A stretch of 64,000 bases of DNA from Polyangium mundeleinium (lineage in GTDB: Bacteria; Myxococcota_A; Polyangia; Polyangiales; Polyangiaceae). Positions 26,522-35,833 of this stretch are shown here, in pieces; within the stretch, counting starts at the first letter, position 1; every line of letters starts with the position of its first letter. A program made the translations under genes and the position numbers. The notes beneath the pieces are model-generated. The model worked only from the letters and a program-made list of their open reading frames with translations, made no database searches and was not told where the DNA came from. The stretch covers positions 12,742,501 through 12,806,500 of the forward strand of contig NZ_JAQNDO010000001.1 in NCBI RefSeq assembly GCF_028369105.1, in the 5' to 3' direction.

Positions 26522-29503
26522 ATGCCCATCTACCGGCTCGAGATCGAGAACCGGCCGGCCGTTCCGGACGCGCTCGCCACGAAAACCGCGCAGACGCTCT
26601 CGGCCTGGCTCGGCCTCTCTCCGGCGCGGATTCGCACGCGCAAGGTATACCTCTGTGATCTCGACATGTCCGAGGCCGAGGCCCACAAGGTCCTCGCCGC
26701 CATCGCCGACCCCGTCATCGAGGTCGCGGCCCTCGGCGTACTGCCCGATGGCGAGCCCGGCGATCCGCCCGTGATCCTGACCGTCTCCTTTATGCCTGGC
26801 GTGACGGACGCAGTCGGCAAGAGCGTCAAGACCGCATGCGAGGACGCGCTCGGGCGCGCGCTCGCGGGCCAGGTGTACACGGGCACGATGTACCTCGTTT
26901 GGGGCCTCGCGCGGGCCGACGTCGAGCGCGCCGCGGCCGAGGTCCTGCACAACCCGCTCATTCAGCGCATCCGCATCGACGAGCCGCCGCGCAGGCCCGA
27001 CCTCGGCGTCCCACGCGCCGGCGCGACCTCGACGCCGCGGACCGAGGTCGTCACGCTGCGTGGCCTCTCCGACGAGGCGCTCGAACGGCTCTCGCACACG
27101 CGGCTCCTCGCGCTCTCGGTGCCCGAGATGCACGCGACACGCGCCCATTTCGAGGCGGAAGGCCGCGAGCCCACGGACGCCGAGCTCGAGTGCATCGCGC
27201 AGACGTGGAGCGAGCACTGCAAGCACAAGATTTTCAACGCGCCGATCGATTACACCGATCCGGAAGGGAACACGCGGCGCATCGAGCGGGGCGTGTTCAA
27301 GACGTACGTCGTCGCCGCGACCGAGGACGTGCGCAAGGCCCGGGCGTCGTCGGGGATCGACGGGGACGCGGGCGATTTCCTGGTCTCCGTCTTCAGCGAC
27401 AACGCGGGCGTCGTGCGCTTCACGGAGGAATGCCACCTCGTCTACAAGGTCGAGACGCACAACTCGCCCTCGGCGCTCGATCCGTACGGCGGCGCGATGA
27501 CCGGCATCGTGGGCGTCAACCGTGACAGCTTCGGCTGCGGGCTCGGAGCGGACCTGCTCGCGAACGTATGGGGGTATTGTTTGGGCAAGCCAAACCATAC
27601 CGGCACGCTCCCGAAGGGCCTCATGCCCCCGCGGCGCATTCGCGACGGCGTCCACCACGGCGTCATCGACGGCGGCAACCAGTCCGGCATCCCGTACATG
27701 CGCGGATTCGAATTGTTCGACGACCGGTTCACGGGCAAACCGCTCGTCTATTGCGGCACCGTCGCGGCGATGCCCGTGACGACGGCAGGAAGGCCCACGC
27801 ACGAAAAATTCACGGCGCCTGGGGATCGGATCGTCATGATCGGCGGGCGTGTGGGCAAGGACGGCATTCACGGGGCCACGTTCTCCAGCGTCGAGCTCAA
27901 TGAGAGCTCGCCCGTTCAGGCGGTGCAGATCGGCGACCCGATCACGCAGAAGATGATGTTCGACATGCTCGCCGAGGCGCGGGATCGGGGCCTCTACAGC
28001 GGCATCACGGACAACGGCGCCGGTGGGCTGTCGAGCAGCGTCGGCGAGATGGCCGAGGCTTCCGGCGGCGCGGAGATCGACCTCGCCCGCGTGCCGCTCA
28101 AATACCCGGGCCTCGCCCCCTGGGAGATCCTCGTCAGCGAGGCGCAGGAGCGGATGACGGTCGCCGTGCCTCCGGAAAAACTCGAAGCATTCTTCGCGCT
28201 CGCCGCGCGGCGTGAGGTGGAGGCCACCGAGATCGGCACGTTCACGAATTCGGGGAGGCTCGTCGTAAGGTACGGCGAGGAGAAGGCCTGTGATCTCCCG
28301 CTCGCATTCCTGCACGGTGGGCTGCCGAAGGTCGTGCGAACGGCGCGCTGGAGCCCGCCCACGCGGGCGTTCGCGACCGCCGCGGACCGGGACAAGGCGC
28401 TCGCCGCACGGCCCCTCGGCGATCTCGTGGTGTCGATGCTCGCGCAGCCGAACATCCGCAGCGGCGAGCGGTACGCGCGCCATTACGATCACGAGGTGAA
28501 GGGGCTCGCCGTGGTCAAGCCGTTCGTGGGCGTTTTTCGGGACGTACCGTCCACGGCCACGGTCATGCGCGTGCGGCACGGGCGCGACGAGGGCGTGGTG
28601 CTCGGCGAGGGGATCCACCCGCATTACAGCGACCTCGACGCGCACGCGATGGCACTCGCCTGCGCGGACGAGGGCGTGCGGCGTATCCTCTGCGCCGGCG
28701 CGCGGATCGATCGCATGGCCGCGCTCGACAACTTCTGCTGGCCCGACCCCATCAAGAGCGCGACCACGCCCGACGGCGAGCACAAGCTCGCGCAGCTCGT
28801 GCGCGCCTGCGAGGGCCTGTACGAGGCGTGCGTGGCGTACGGGCTGCCGCTGATCTCGGGCAAGGACTCGATGAAAAACGACGCCACGATGGGCGGCGTG
28901 AAGATCTCGGTGCCGCCGACGTTGCTCGTCAGCGTCATCGGGCAAATGAAGGACGTGCGGCGCGCGCTCACGCTTTCGCCGCGCGCCCCGGGCGACGTCG
29001 TGTATCTGCTCGGCGAGACCGAGGATACGTGCGGCGAGAGCGAGCTTTCACGGCTGCTCGGGCTCTCGCTCGAAGGCGTCCCGCGGACGTACCCGAAGCG
29101 CTTTGCGGCCCGGTATCACGCGTTCGCCGCGGCGCACGAGGCGGGCCTCGTCCGATCGGCGCACGTGCTCTCGCGCGGCGGACTCGCGGTTGCGCTCTCG
29201 CACCTGGTGATGGCGAGTGAGCTTGGTTTGTCGATCTCGCTCGATGCCATGGGCCAAGGGCTCGCTCCGGCGATCGCGCTGTTCAGCGAATCGACGGGGC
29301 GCATCCTGCTCACCACCCGGGCCGAGGACGCCGCCGCGCTCGAAGCGCGCCTCGCGCCACACGCGCTCGTCCGGCTCGGCGCGGTCGAGCCCGGTGCGTC
29401 AGGTCGGGGGTATGTACGTATTCGTCATGGAGGACAAACGCTCGTCGAGCTCGGCTCGGACGCGCTCCGCCGCGCTTTCCAGGAGGAATCCCATGCCGTC
29501 TGA
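26522..29503 (+). CDS. purL: Phosphoribosylformylglycinamidine synthase, PurL subunit with fused PurS-like N-terminus
   Basis: A 993-residue PurL that makes FGAM from FGAR, ATP and glutamine-derived ammonia in purine synthesis. Conserved segments include WSEHCKHK, ETHNSPSALDPYGGAMTG, DNGAGGLSSSVGEMA and ISGKDSMKND. The first ~160 residues contain two PurS-like segments (the start of the protein and VSFMPGVTDAVGKSV), so the PurS function appears fused rather than encoded separately. At 993 residues it is longer than PurL of the PurS-dependent type (~740) and shorter than the one-chain enzyme of enterobacteria (~1300), because the glutaminase is a separate gene. The purQ start overlaps its 3' end by 11 bp. 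Confidence 0.93.
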   Translation: MPIYRLEIENRPAVPDALATKTAQTLSAWLGLSPARIRTRKVYLCDLDMSEAEAHKVLAAIADPVIEVAALGVLPDGEPGDPPVILTVSFMPGVTDAVGKSVKTACEDALGRALAGQVYTGTMYLVWGLARADVERAAAEVLHNPLIQRIRIDEPPRRPDLGVPRAGATSTPRTEVVTLRGLSDEALERLSHTRLLALSVPEMHATRAHFEAEGREPTDAELECIAQTWSEHCKHKIFNAPIDYTDPEGNTRRIERGVFKTYVVAATEDVRKARASSGIDGDAGDFLVSVFSDNAGVVRFTEECHLVYKVETHNSPSALDPYGGAMTGIVGVNRDSFGCGLGADLLANVWGYCLGKPNHTGTLPKGLMPPRRIRDGVHHGVIDGGNQSGIPYMRGFELFDDRFTGKPLVYCGTVAAMPVTTAGRPTHEKFTAPGDRIVMIGGRVGKDGIHGATFSSVELNESSPVQAVQIGDPITQKMMFDMLAEARDRGLYSGITDNGAGGLSSSVGEMAEASGGAEIDLARVPLKYPGLAPWEILVSEAQERMTVAVPPEKLEAFFALAARREVEATEIGTFTNSGRLVVRYGEEKACDLPLAFLHGGLPKVVRTARWSPPTRAFATAADRDKALAARPLGDLVVSMLAQPNIRSGERYARHYDHEVKGLAVVKPFVGVFRDVPSTATVMRVRHGRDEGVVLGEGIHPHYSDLDAHAMALACADEGVRRILCAGARIDRMAALDNFCWPDPIKSATTPDGEHKLAQLVRACEGLYEACVAYGLPLISGKDSMKNDATMGGVKISVPPTLLVSVIGQMKDVRRALTLSPRAPGDVVYLLGETEDTCGESELSRLLGLSLEGVPRTYPKRFAARYHAFAAAHEAGLVRSAHVLSRGGLAVALSHLVMASELGLSISLDAMGQGLAPAIALFSESTGRILLTTRAEDAAALEARLAPHALVRLGAVEPGASGRGYVRIRHGGQTLVELGSDALRRAFQEESHAV

Positions 29504-30356
29504 AGTCACGACCAGGCCCGCGCCGAAGGAGGCGCGCGACGTGCGTGTCCTCGTGCTCACGGGCTACGGGCTGAACTGCGAGGCCGAGACGGCCGCCGGG
29601 TTTTCCCGCGCGGGCGCGACGGTCGATCTCCTTCACCTGAGCGAGATCCTCGATCGCGGCGCGCGGGCCGACGCGCTCGCGGGGTATCACATCCTCGCGT
29701 TCATCGGCGGGTTTTCCTTCGGTGATCACATCCAGAGCGGGCGCGTGTTCGCCAATCGCCTGCGCTTCCGGCTCGGCGAGGCGCTCTGCCGGTTCGTGGA
29801 CGACGGCGGCCTCGCGCTCGGGGTCTGCAATGGATTCCAGACATTGGTTTGTCTCGGCCTGCTGCCGGGCGTGAACCGCGCGCGCGGCACGCCGCTCGCC
29901 ACGCAACAAGCAGCGCTCGTGCACAACGACCGGCTCGGGTATTTCGATACCTGGGTGAAGCTCGCCGTCGACGCCGAAAGCCCCTGCGTGTGGACGCGCG
30001 GCGTCGGCCCCACGATCGAGATGCCGAGCCGCCACGGCGAAGGCAAGCTGCTCTTCCTCGACGAATCGCTCCGCGACGAAATCCTCGCCTCGCGCCTCGT
30101 ACCCGTGCGATACGCGGACGCGAGCGGGGCGGCGACGGAGGTCTGGCCGGACAACCCCAACGGCTCGCCGGGCGGCGTCGCGGGGCTCTGCGATCCGACG
30201 GGGCGCATCTTCGGGCTCATGCCGCACCCCGACGCGTATCTTTACCCGGAAAACCACCCCGACTGGATCCGGCAACACGACGCGGGGACACTCCCGGCCG
30301 CGGGCCTTGGCCTCCGCATCTTCGAGAATGGGGTGCGGGCCGCGCTCGCGGGGTAG
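29493..30356 (+). CDS. purQ: Phosphoribosylformylglycinamidine synthase, PurQ glutaminase subunit
   Basis: A 287-residue class I glutamine amidotransferase that feeds ammonia to PurL. The start at 29493 follows a strong AGGAGGA site and overlaps purL by 11 bp, so translation is coupled. The nucleophile Cys is in LGVCNGFQTLV; the His is in GLMPHPDAYLYPENHP. The residue two after that His, usually Glu in PurQ (HPE), is Asp here. This may still work as the acidic triad member but is unusual. The protein is longer than the ~227-residue PurQ of Bacillus, as in PurQ proteins of other delta-type bacteria. Confidence 0.92.
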   Translation: MPSEVTTRPAPKEARDVRVLVLTGYGLNCEAETAAGFSRAGATVDLLHLSEILDRGARADALAGYHILAFIGGFSFGDHIQSGRVFANRLRFRLGEALCRFVDDGGLALGVCNGFQTLVCLGLLPGVNRARGTPLATQQAALVHNDRLGYFDTWVKLAVDAESPCVWTRGVGPTIEMPSRHGEGKLLFLDESLRDEILASRLVPVRYADASGAATEVWPDNPNGSPGGVAGLCDPTGRIFGLMPHPDAYLYPENHPDWIRQHDAGTLPAAGLGLRIFENGVRAALAG

Positions 30357-30436
30357 AACATCCTCGCACCATCGCCATTCTCCTTTTGCCGGCCCGGGGG
30401 CGTTCGTGCTCTCATGCCCGGGAGGAGAGGTTTTGT

Positions 30437-32569
30437 ATGGCGATGCGGCGTGTCCGTGGGCTGTTCTTCGGGGTCGGTTTGTCGGCCCTCGTTTCCTGCG
30501 GCGGCGCGGCCGTGCAGACGCCGCCCGAGCAAGCGGACGAGCGGGTCGACGTGGCGGCGCCCGCGCCCACCCCTACCGCCGCCGCCGCGCCGCCCAAAGA
30601 CACGGCGCTCGAGCCGCCGCAGAAGGTCGATTCGCTCCTCCGCCTCGTGCCGCGGGACGCCGTGCTCGTGGCGAACGTACCGCCGCCCGAGAAGGCGCTC
30701 GCGGCGATGGATCCGGGGCTGCGGGCGGGGCTGCTCTCCGAGCTCGCGGGGGGTCTCTCGGGGAAGCTCGGGCTCGACCCGACGCTCGTCGCCGATCTCA
30801 TGAAATCCTTCGAGGGCGCCGTCGTGTTCGCGGGCCCGGCCACGCCCGATGGTCCGCCCGAGCCGATGGACAGGTTTTGTTATGCGGCCCGGATGAGCGA
30901 CGGGGCGCTCGTGACGAAGGCGCTCGACGCGCTCGGGGCGGAAAAAAGGGAGCGTGGCGTCTTCGTCGTCCGCTCGCCGAAAGGTCTCGAAGTCCTGCAT
31001 GGAGCGTGGATCGAGGGGCCACGCGTGCTCGCCGCCTGCCTGCAAAAGGAGCACCTCCGCGACGCGTTCGAGGTCGGTCATGGGCGCGCTCCCTCGGCCG
31101 AGGGCTCGGCGCTCCTCGTGAAAGAGCGCGCGAGCGATCCGTTCATCGCGGTCGATCTGCATGGAATGGGGGCCGGTACGAAATCGCCGCCGGAGCCGGG
31201 CTCACGCCTCTTCGTCGCGCTCGTGGGGCAACCGCAGGGGCTCGGGCTCGATGTGCGATTCTCGGGGTACGGGCCCGATTTTCCGGCGCTCGGCTCGGTG
31301 CTCGACGCGGCGCCGCAGGTCGTCATGCCGAAGCTGCCGGACGGGGCGCTCGCCGCCATTGGTTTGTCGACGCAACGTTCGTCCGGAAAAACCGTGGAGG
31401 ACGTTCTGGAGGTGGTGCTCGGGCGCTCGACATCGCCTGGTTCCGCGCAGAGGTTGTTGAAGCGGGGGCTCGGTGACATCGGGATCGAGCTCGCGGACTT
31501 CGAAAAGGCGCTCGGCGGTGAGGTCGTGGTCGGATTGTACCGGGATCCGAAGCGGCCGTTTTCGTTCGACGACGCGAGCGACGATCCCGCGAAGGACATG
31601 GCGGCGCTCGTGGTGATTGCGACGAAGGATGCGGACGCGCAAAAAAAGAGCTTTTCGAGCTTCCACGTGGGTGTAAAGCCGGACAAGAAGGACACGCTCA
31701 GAGGGAATACGTTCACGCGGGATACGGGGGACGGCTCCATCCTCCACATCGAAATGCGGCCGGGGTTCGCCGTCATCGGGCTCGGCAACAAAAAGGTCGC
31801 GCTCGACGCCGTGCGGCGGTTCGGGAAAGACACGAATACGCTGGCCACGAATCCAGCGTTCCTCACGGCGCGCGCGAAAGAAAAAGCGGCGTCGCATGCG
31901 CTGCTTTTCTTCGATCCGGCGCTCGCCCGGTTGATCGCCGATCCGACGTCGGGCGCGAAGCCCGGAACGCGGGTCGGGGGCGGATCGATGCTCTCGCTCG
32001 TGCTTTTCCCGAGTGATCGGGGTCTCGAGCTCACCGCGACCGGAGACGGCGCCGCGGAGCTCCTGGGGATCGGCGCGGCGCTCGCGGTGAACAGCGTCCG
32101 GCGGTACACGGCGAGCGCGAAAGCGGTCGAGGCCAGGAGCACGGTGAGCATGATTGCGCGCGCGGCCGTGGCTGCGTACGAGCGCGAACAGGCCGACGCA
32201 AAGCCAGGGACGCACAGGTTGTGCAAATCGGCGACGCCGGTGCCGAGCGTCGTGCCCCGGGACACGACGTATCTGCCCTCGGGGAAGCCGGGGCAGGATT
32301 TCGAGCAGGGCGATACGACCTCGGGCTGGCGTTGCCTCCAGGTCTCGCTCGTGCAGCCGATCCGGTACCAGTACGAATACCGTGCGGGGGGGAACTACAA
32401 AGGGCCGAAGCGCGGCGGGCCCGATCCGGGCAAGGACGGGTTCGAAGTCTCCGCCGAGGGTGACCTCGACGGCGACGGCAAGACGAGCCTGTTCACCATG
32501 ACTGGAAAAATTCAGAATGGGACGGTCGTCCTGTCCACACAGATGTTCTTATCGGATCAGCTCGAATGA
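30437..32569 (+). CDS. Lipoprotein with pilin-like C-terminal region
   Basis: A 710-residue predicted lipoprotein (lipobox ALVSC, Cys21) with an Ala/Pro linker. The start at 30437 follows GGAGGAGAGG. Residues ~60-540 form a long alpha/beta region, rich in LRLVPRDAVLVAN-like segments, that recalls DUF3352-type surface proteins; the match is loose. The C-terminal ~190 residues contain SAKAVEARSTVSMIARAAVA followed by LCKSATPVP, GWRCLQ and an EGDLDGDGKTS segment. That order resembles the globular half of type IV pilin-like proteins common in myxobacteria, but without the N-terminal pilin helix or prepilin peptidase site. The fusion is unusual. No operon partner is obvious; purQ ends 80 bp upstream. 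Confidence 0.7.
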   Translation: MAMRRVRGLFFGVGLSALVSCGGAAVQTPPEQADERVDVAAPAPTPTAAAAPPKDTALEPPQKVDSLLRLVPRDAVLVANVPPPEKALAAMDPGLRAGLLSELAGGLSGKLGLDPTLVADLMKSFEGAVVFAGPATPDGPPEPMDRFCYAARMSDGALVTKALDALGAEKRERGVFVVRSPKGLEVLHGAWIEGPRVLAACLQKEHLRDAFEVGHGRAPSAEGSALLVKERASDPFIAVDLHGMGAGTKSPPEPGSRLFVALVGQPQGLGLDVRFSGYGPDFPALGSVLDAAPQVVMPKLPDGALAAIGLSTQRSSGKTVEDVLEVVLGRSTSPGSAQRLLKRGLGDIGIELADFEKALGGEVVVGLYRDPKRPFSFDDASDDPAKDMAALVVIATKDADAQKKSFSSFHVGVKPDKKDTLRGNTFTRDTGDGSILHIEMRPGFAVIGLGNKKVALDAVRRFGKDTNTLATNPAFLTARAKEKAASHALLFFDPALARLIADPTSGAKPGTRVGGGSMLSLVLFPSDRGLELTATGDGAAELLGIGAALAVNSVRRYTASAKAVEARSTVSMIARAAVAAYEREQADAKPGTHRLCKSATPVPSVVPRDTTYLPSGKPGQDFEQGDTTSGWRCLQVSLVQPIRYQYEYRAGGNYKGPKRGGPDPGKDGFEVSAEGDLDGDGKTSLFTMTGKIQNGTVVLSTQMFLSDQLE

Positions 32570-32753
32570 CGTGATTTTCGAACTTTACGCCGTGCGTCAT
32601 CGTTGCTCGGGACAGACACGGCGTACCAGAGCGTCACTCGCACTTGCACCCGGCGCCCAATCAACGTACGCCTCCATATTCGTATCCTTGCCTCGGCATC
32701 GCGTCCCGAAGGCTCACTCGATCCCACCCCGGAAACGAAGAAGGGTTCAAGCC

Positions 32754-34373
32754 ATGAGACGTCTGCTTTGTCTGCTGATGTTCGCGCCCGTGCTTTCTGC
32801 CTCTGTCATGCTCTCCGGCTGCAGCGGCGAAGAAGGCTCCGGCGAGGGGGACGCCACGCTGATTCCCGGTGAAGCGGCCGGTAGCCCTACCGCTGGGATG
32901 CACCCTTATCAGCTCCATTTCGACGCCGCCGCGAAGGAGTTCTCCGTACCCGCCTCGCTCCTCGTGGCGATCGGATACGCCGAGACGCAGCTCTATCATG
33001 TGCCCGGTGATACCTCCGAATTCGATGGTATCCCGGCTGCGTATGGCGTGATGGCTCTGCGCGGCGATGCGCTCGCGAAAGGCGCGTCGCTCGTGGGCAT
33101 GAGCGAGGAGGAGGTCCAATCGGAGCCCGAGGCCAACATTCGCGCGGCGGCGGCGCTGCTCGACGCGCAGGCAAAGGAGCTCGGCTTCGACCGCGCGGAC
33201 ATCGGCGCGTGGGCGCCCGCGGTGGCGGCGTACTTCAACCATCCGAGCCTCGACGCACAGGCGCATTTCGTCCATGACGAGGTCTACCGCCACCTGCGCG
33301 AGGGCATCGCGGCGCCCGAGGACAGCGGGATCGACGAGATCCTGGCGGCGAACCCCGAGGCCACGCCGAAGTTCCCGAAGCCCCAGTTCGTGGGCAAGCC
33401 CGGGCCCGCGAACGCCGTGTATTCCGGCTCCGTCTGGCGTGCGGCGCCGTCGTCGAACTACACGTCGGGCCGCGGCGGGAAAAAGGCCGAGCTGCTCGTC
33501 ATCCACACCTGCGCCGGCACGTATTCGGGGTGCTGGGGCTGGCTGACAACGCCGTACCCGACGAACCCCAACAAGACGAGCGCGCATTACGTCGTCAACG
33601 AGAGCGGCAGCGAGATCTCGGCGCTCGTCGACGAGGTGAACACGGCGCACCACGTCGGCGCGTCGTGGAATGGCCTGCCCACGAACCCGCGCTCGGTCGG
33701 CATCGAGCATGGCGGGTATCCGTACACCAGCGCGAACCCGTGGAAAGAGGGGCAGATCGCGGCCTCGGCCAAGCTCTCCTGCGATATCGTGAAGCGGCAG
33801 AACATCATCCGCGACCGGCAGCACATCATCGGCCATTACCAGCCGGATCCGGTGAACCGCGCGAACGACCCGGGGACCGGTTTCCCCTGGGCCGATTACA
33901 TGAACCGCATCAACACCTGCGTCGATGGCGGCGGTGGCGGCGGCAGCACGACCATCACGGTCGACAGCAACAATGCGAACAACAACAGCGCGGTGGCGCG
34001 CATCGTGGCGCCCTCGGCGAACTGGACATCGTCCACGAACGTGTCCGGGTATTACGGCACGGGGTATTATGCCGCGCCCACGGCGGCGATCTCCGACGGC
34101 GCGACGTTCGAGTTCTACCTGGCCGCGGCGGGCTCGAAGCAGGTCTACGCGTGGTGGACCTCGGCCTCCGACCGGTCGACGACGACGCCCTTCGTCATGT
34201 TCAACGCGAGCGGCACGAACCTCGGCACCGTGAGCAAGAACCAGCAGACGGGCGGCGGCGCGTGGCAGCTCCTCGGCACGTACAACTTCACGGCCGGCTG
34301 GAACAAGGTCGTCGTCTCGCGCTGGACGACGACCGGCTATCAGGTCATCGCTGACGCCGTGCAGATCCGCTGA
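32754..34373 (+). CDS. N-acetylmuramoyl-L-alanine amidase lipoprotein with lytic-transglycosylase-like and golvesin-type domains
   Basis: A 539-residue protein with lipobox MLSGC (Cys23); the start at 32754 is chosen for this signal peptide. Residues ~50-190 resemble a lytic transglycosylase-like helical domain (SLLVAIGYAETQLYHVPG contains the Glu-type region). The amidase_2 domain occupies ~215-385 with zinc ligands in LVIHTCAG and HIIGHYQPDP, plus SAHYVVNESG and SVGIEHGGY. A Gly6 linker leads to a C-terminal golvesin/Xly-type beta domain (SGYYGTGYYAAP, ending ADAVQIR) that often binds cell-wall carbohydrate. It cuts the amide bond between muramic acid and the peptide. An 11-bp hairpin follows the stop. 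It may remodel own or prey peptidoglycan. Confidence 0.88.
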   Translation: MRRLLCLLMFAPVLSASVMLSGCSGEEGSGEGDATLIPGEAAGSPTAGMHPYQLHFDAAAKEFSVPASLLVAIGYAETQLYHVPGDTSEFDGIPAAYGVMALRGDALAKGASLVGMSEEEVQSEPEANIRAAAALLDAQAKELGFDRADIGAWAPAVAAYFNHPSLDAQAHFVHDEVYRHLREGIAAPEDSGIDEILAANPEATPKFPKPQFVGKPGPANAVYSGSVWRAAPSSNYTSGRGGKKAELLVIHTCAGTYSGCWGWLTTPYPTNPNKTSAHYVVNESGSEISALVDEVNTAHHVGASWNGLPTNPRSVGIEHGGYPYTSANPWKEGQIAASAKLSCDIVKRQNIIRDRQHIIGHYQPDPVNRANDPGTGFPWADYMNRINTCVDGGGGGGSTTITVDSNNANNNSAVARIVAPSANWTSSTNVSGYYGTGYYAAPTAAISDGATFEFYLAAAGSKQVYAWWTSASDRSTTTPFVMFNASGTNLGTVSKNQQTGGGAWQLLGTYNFTAGWNKVVVSRWTTTGYQVIADAVQIR

Positions 34374-34385
34374 ACCTCTCTCCAA

Positions 34386-34414
34386 GGCCCGCGGCGTCAC
34401 GCGCGCCGCGGGCC
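34386..34414 (+). terminator. Hairpin terminator after the amidase gene
   Basis: A perfect 11-bp stem (ggcccgcggcg / cgccgcgggcc) with a 7-nt loop, followed by ctttcc, 12 bp after the amidase stop and 14 bp before the next start codon. It fits an intrinsic terminator with a weak U-run. Confidence 0.7.
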
Positions 34415-34427
34415 CTTTCCAATACGC

Positions 34428-35726
34428 ATGCCGCATCCTTCCCTGCCCCGCCTCTCCCGCCTCGCGCCCGTCCTCCTCGCTCTCCTCGCGGCGACGTCCT
34501 GCACGAAAAAAGAAAAAGAACCGGACAATGCATGGCCGTCGCGCTCTGCAATGCCGGGAACCAGCACGAGCGCGAATCTGATTGAGGGAAAACCACCTGT
34601 CCCGACAACCGACAACAAATCGGATGTCCCGACAACCAAGGACAAACCATTGCCGTCGGAATCGGCGAAACAGGGGGGCGCGGGGCCAAAACAGGCGACG
34701 GGCGCCGAAATACCCCCCGAAGAGCGGCAAAAAATCGCGGGAAAGATCGGGTTCATCTCGGAGCGCGATGGGAACCGCGAGATCTACGTGATCGGCGCGG
34801 ATGGCAAAGGGGAAGAGCGGCTCACGAAGAGCCCGCACGCCGATTACAATGGCCCCGCCTCGCCGGATGGCCGCGCGCTGCTCGTGATTCGCGTCGAAGG
34901 CGAGGAAGGACCGCAACAACTCCTGCTCCAACCCCTCGACGGAAGCCCCCCAAAACCCCTCGGACCCCTGGCAGGGCGCGTACGCTTTCCTACATTCTCG
35001 CCGGACGGGCGCTTCGTCGTCTACGAGTCGAACGGCGGGAAGGTGGACCCGGCCCATTTTTCCGATCTCTACCGGGTGGGCAGCGACGGCAGCGGCTTCA
35101 AGCGCATCACGAAGAACGACGAAGGGAACTTCGAGCCCGCGTTCTCGCCGAAAGGCGATGCGATCGTCTTCCTTTCGAGCCGTGACCGCGTGGCCGAGCT
35201 TTATCGCATGCGGCCGGACGGGAGTGAGCCCGTCCGCCTGACGAATACGGATCGCGACGAATGGGGCGCGCGGTATTCACCCGACGGCAAGGTGCTGGTG
35301 TTCGTGAGCGATCGGGAAGGCGCGGATCGCGTATGGCTGATGCCCTCATCCGGGGGCGAGGCGCGCCGCCTGACGCAAATGCGGCCCGCGCCGCGGATCG
35401 TCGAGGACAAGCCGACCTGGTCCCCGACGGGGAAACAAATCGCCTACGTGCTGAGCGCCCCCGAGGAGCCGTCACGCGTGGGGCTCGTCGCCATGGAGGA
35501 CGGGAAAGAGACGTTCGTGCGCGGGCCCGGGGGCGCGGGACAAGTGGGTGAGCCCGCGTGGTCGCCCGACGGGCGCTACCTGGCCGTGACCGTGACCCGC
35601 GGGTCCGAGCAGCAGATATGGATCGTGCGGGCCGATGGGACCGGCATGACGAGGCTGACGAGCTCTTCGGGCGGGAACTGGAATCCTATCTGGATACCGC
35701 CGAGCAAAGGGAAAGGCGGCAAGTAG
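34428..35726 (+). CDS. TolB-like beta-propeller lipoprotein
   Basis: A 432-residue protein with signal peptide and lipobox AATSC (Cys25), then a Lys/Glu/Pro-rich linker to residue ~105. The rest is a six-bladed PD40/TolB-type propeller; blade signatures are GFISERDGNREIYV, TFSPDGRFVVYES, AFSPKGDAIVFLSSRD, RYSPDGKVLVFVSDRE, TWSPTGKQIAYV and AWSPDGRYLAVT. TolB itself is a periplasmic soluble protein; a lipid-anchored form is probably periplasmic too, facing the outer or inner membrane. No tol/pal genes are nearby, so a role in the Tol system is not implied. Confidence 0.85.
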   Translation: MPHPSLPRLSRLAPVLLALLAATSCTKKEKEPDNAWPSRSAMPGTSTSANLIEGKPPVPTTDNKSDVPTTKDKPLPSESAKQGGAGPKQATGAEIPPEERQKIAGKIGFISERDGNREIYVIGADGKGEERLTKSPHADYNGPASPDGRALLVIRVEGEEGPQQLLLQPLDGSPPKPLGPLAGRVRFPTFSPDGRFVVYESNGGKVDPAHFSDLYRVGSDGSGFKRITKNDEGNFEPAFSPKGDAIVFLSSRDRVAELYRMRPDGSEPVRLTNTDRDEWGARYSPDGKVLVFVSDREGADRVWLMPSSGGEARRLTQMRPAPRIVEDKPTWSPTGKQIAYVLSAPEEPSRVGLVAMEDGKETFVRGPGGAGQVGEPAWSPDGRYLAVTVTRGSEQQIWIVRADGTGMTRLTSSSGGNWNPIWIPPSKGKGGK

Positions 35727-35833
35727 CACGACGAGCGGCCTGATCCGCAAAACGGGTGGTGTCCCACCTCTGCAATGGCAAGATCCTCGAGCGCGCGCTC
35801 CGCTTCCGCGAGCGCCGCCCAAGGAAACGGCGA

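Noticed and set aside
26513-28945. Antisense open frame of about 810 codons opposite purL
   Set aside because: The plus strand has all PurL motifs; the antisense product is His/Arg-rich without homology.
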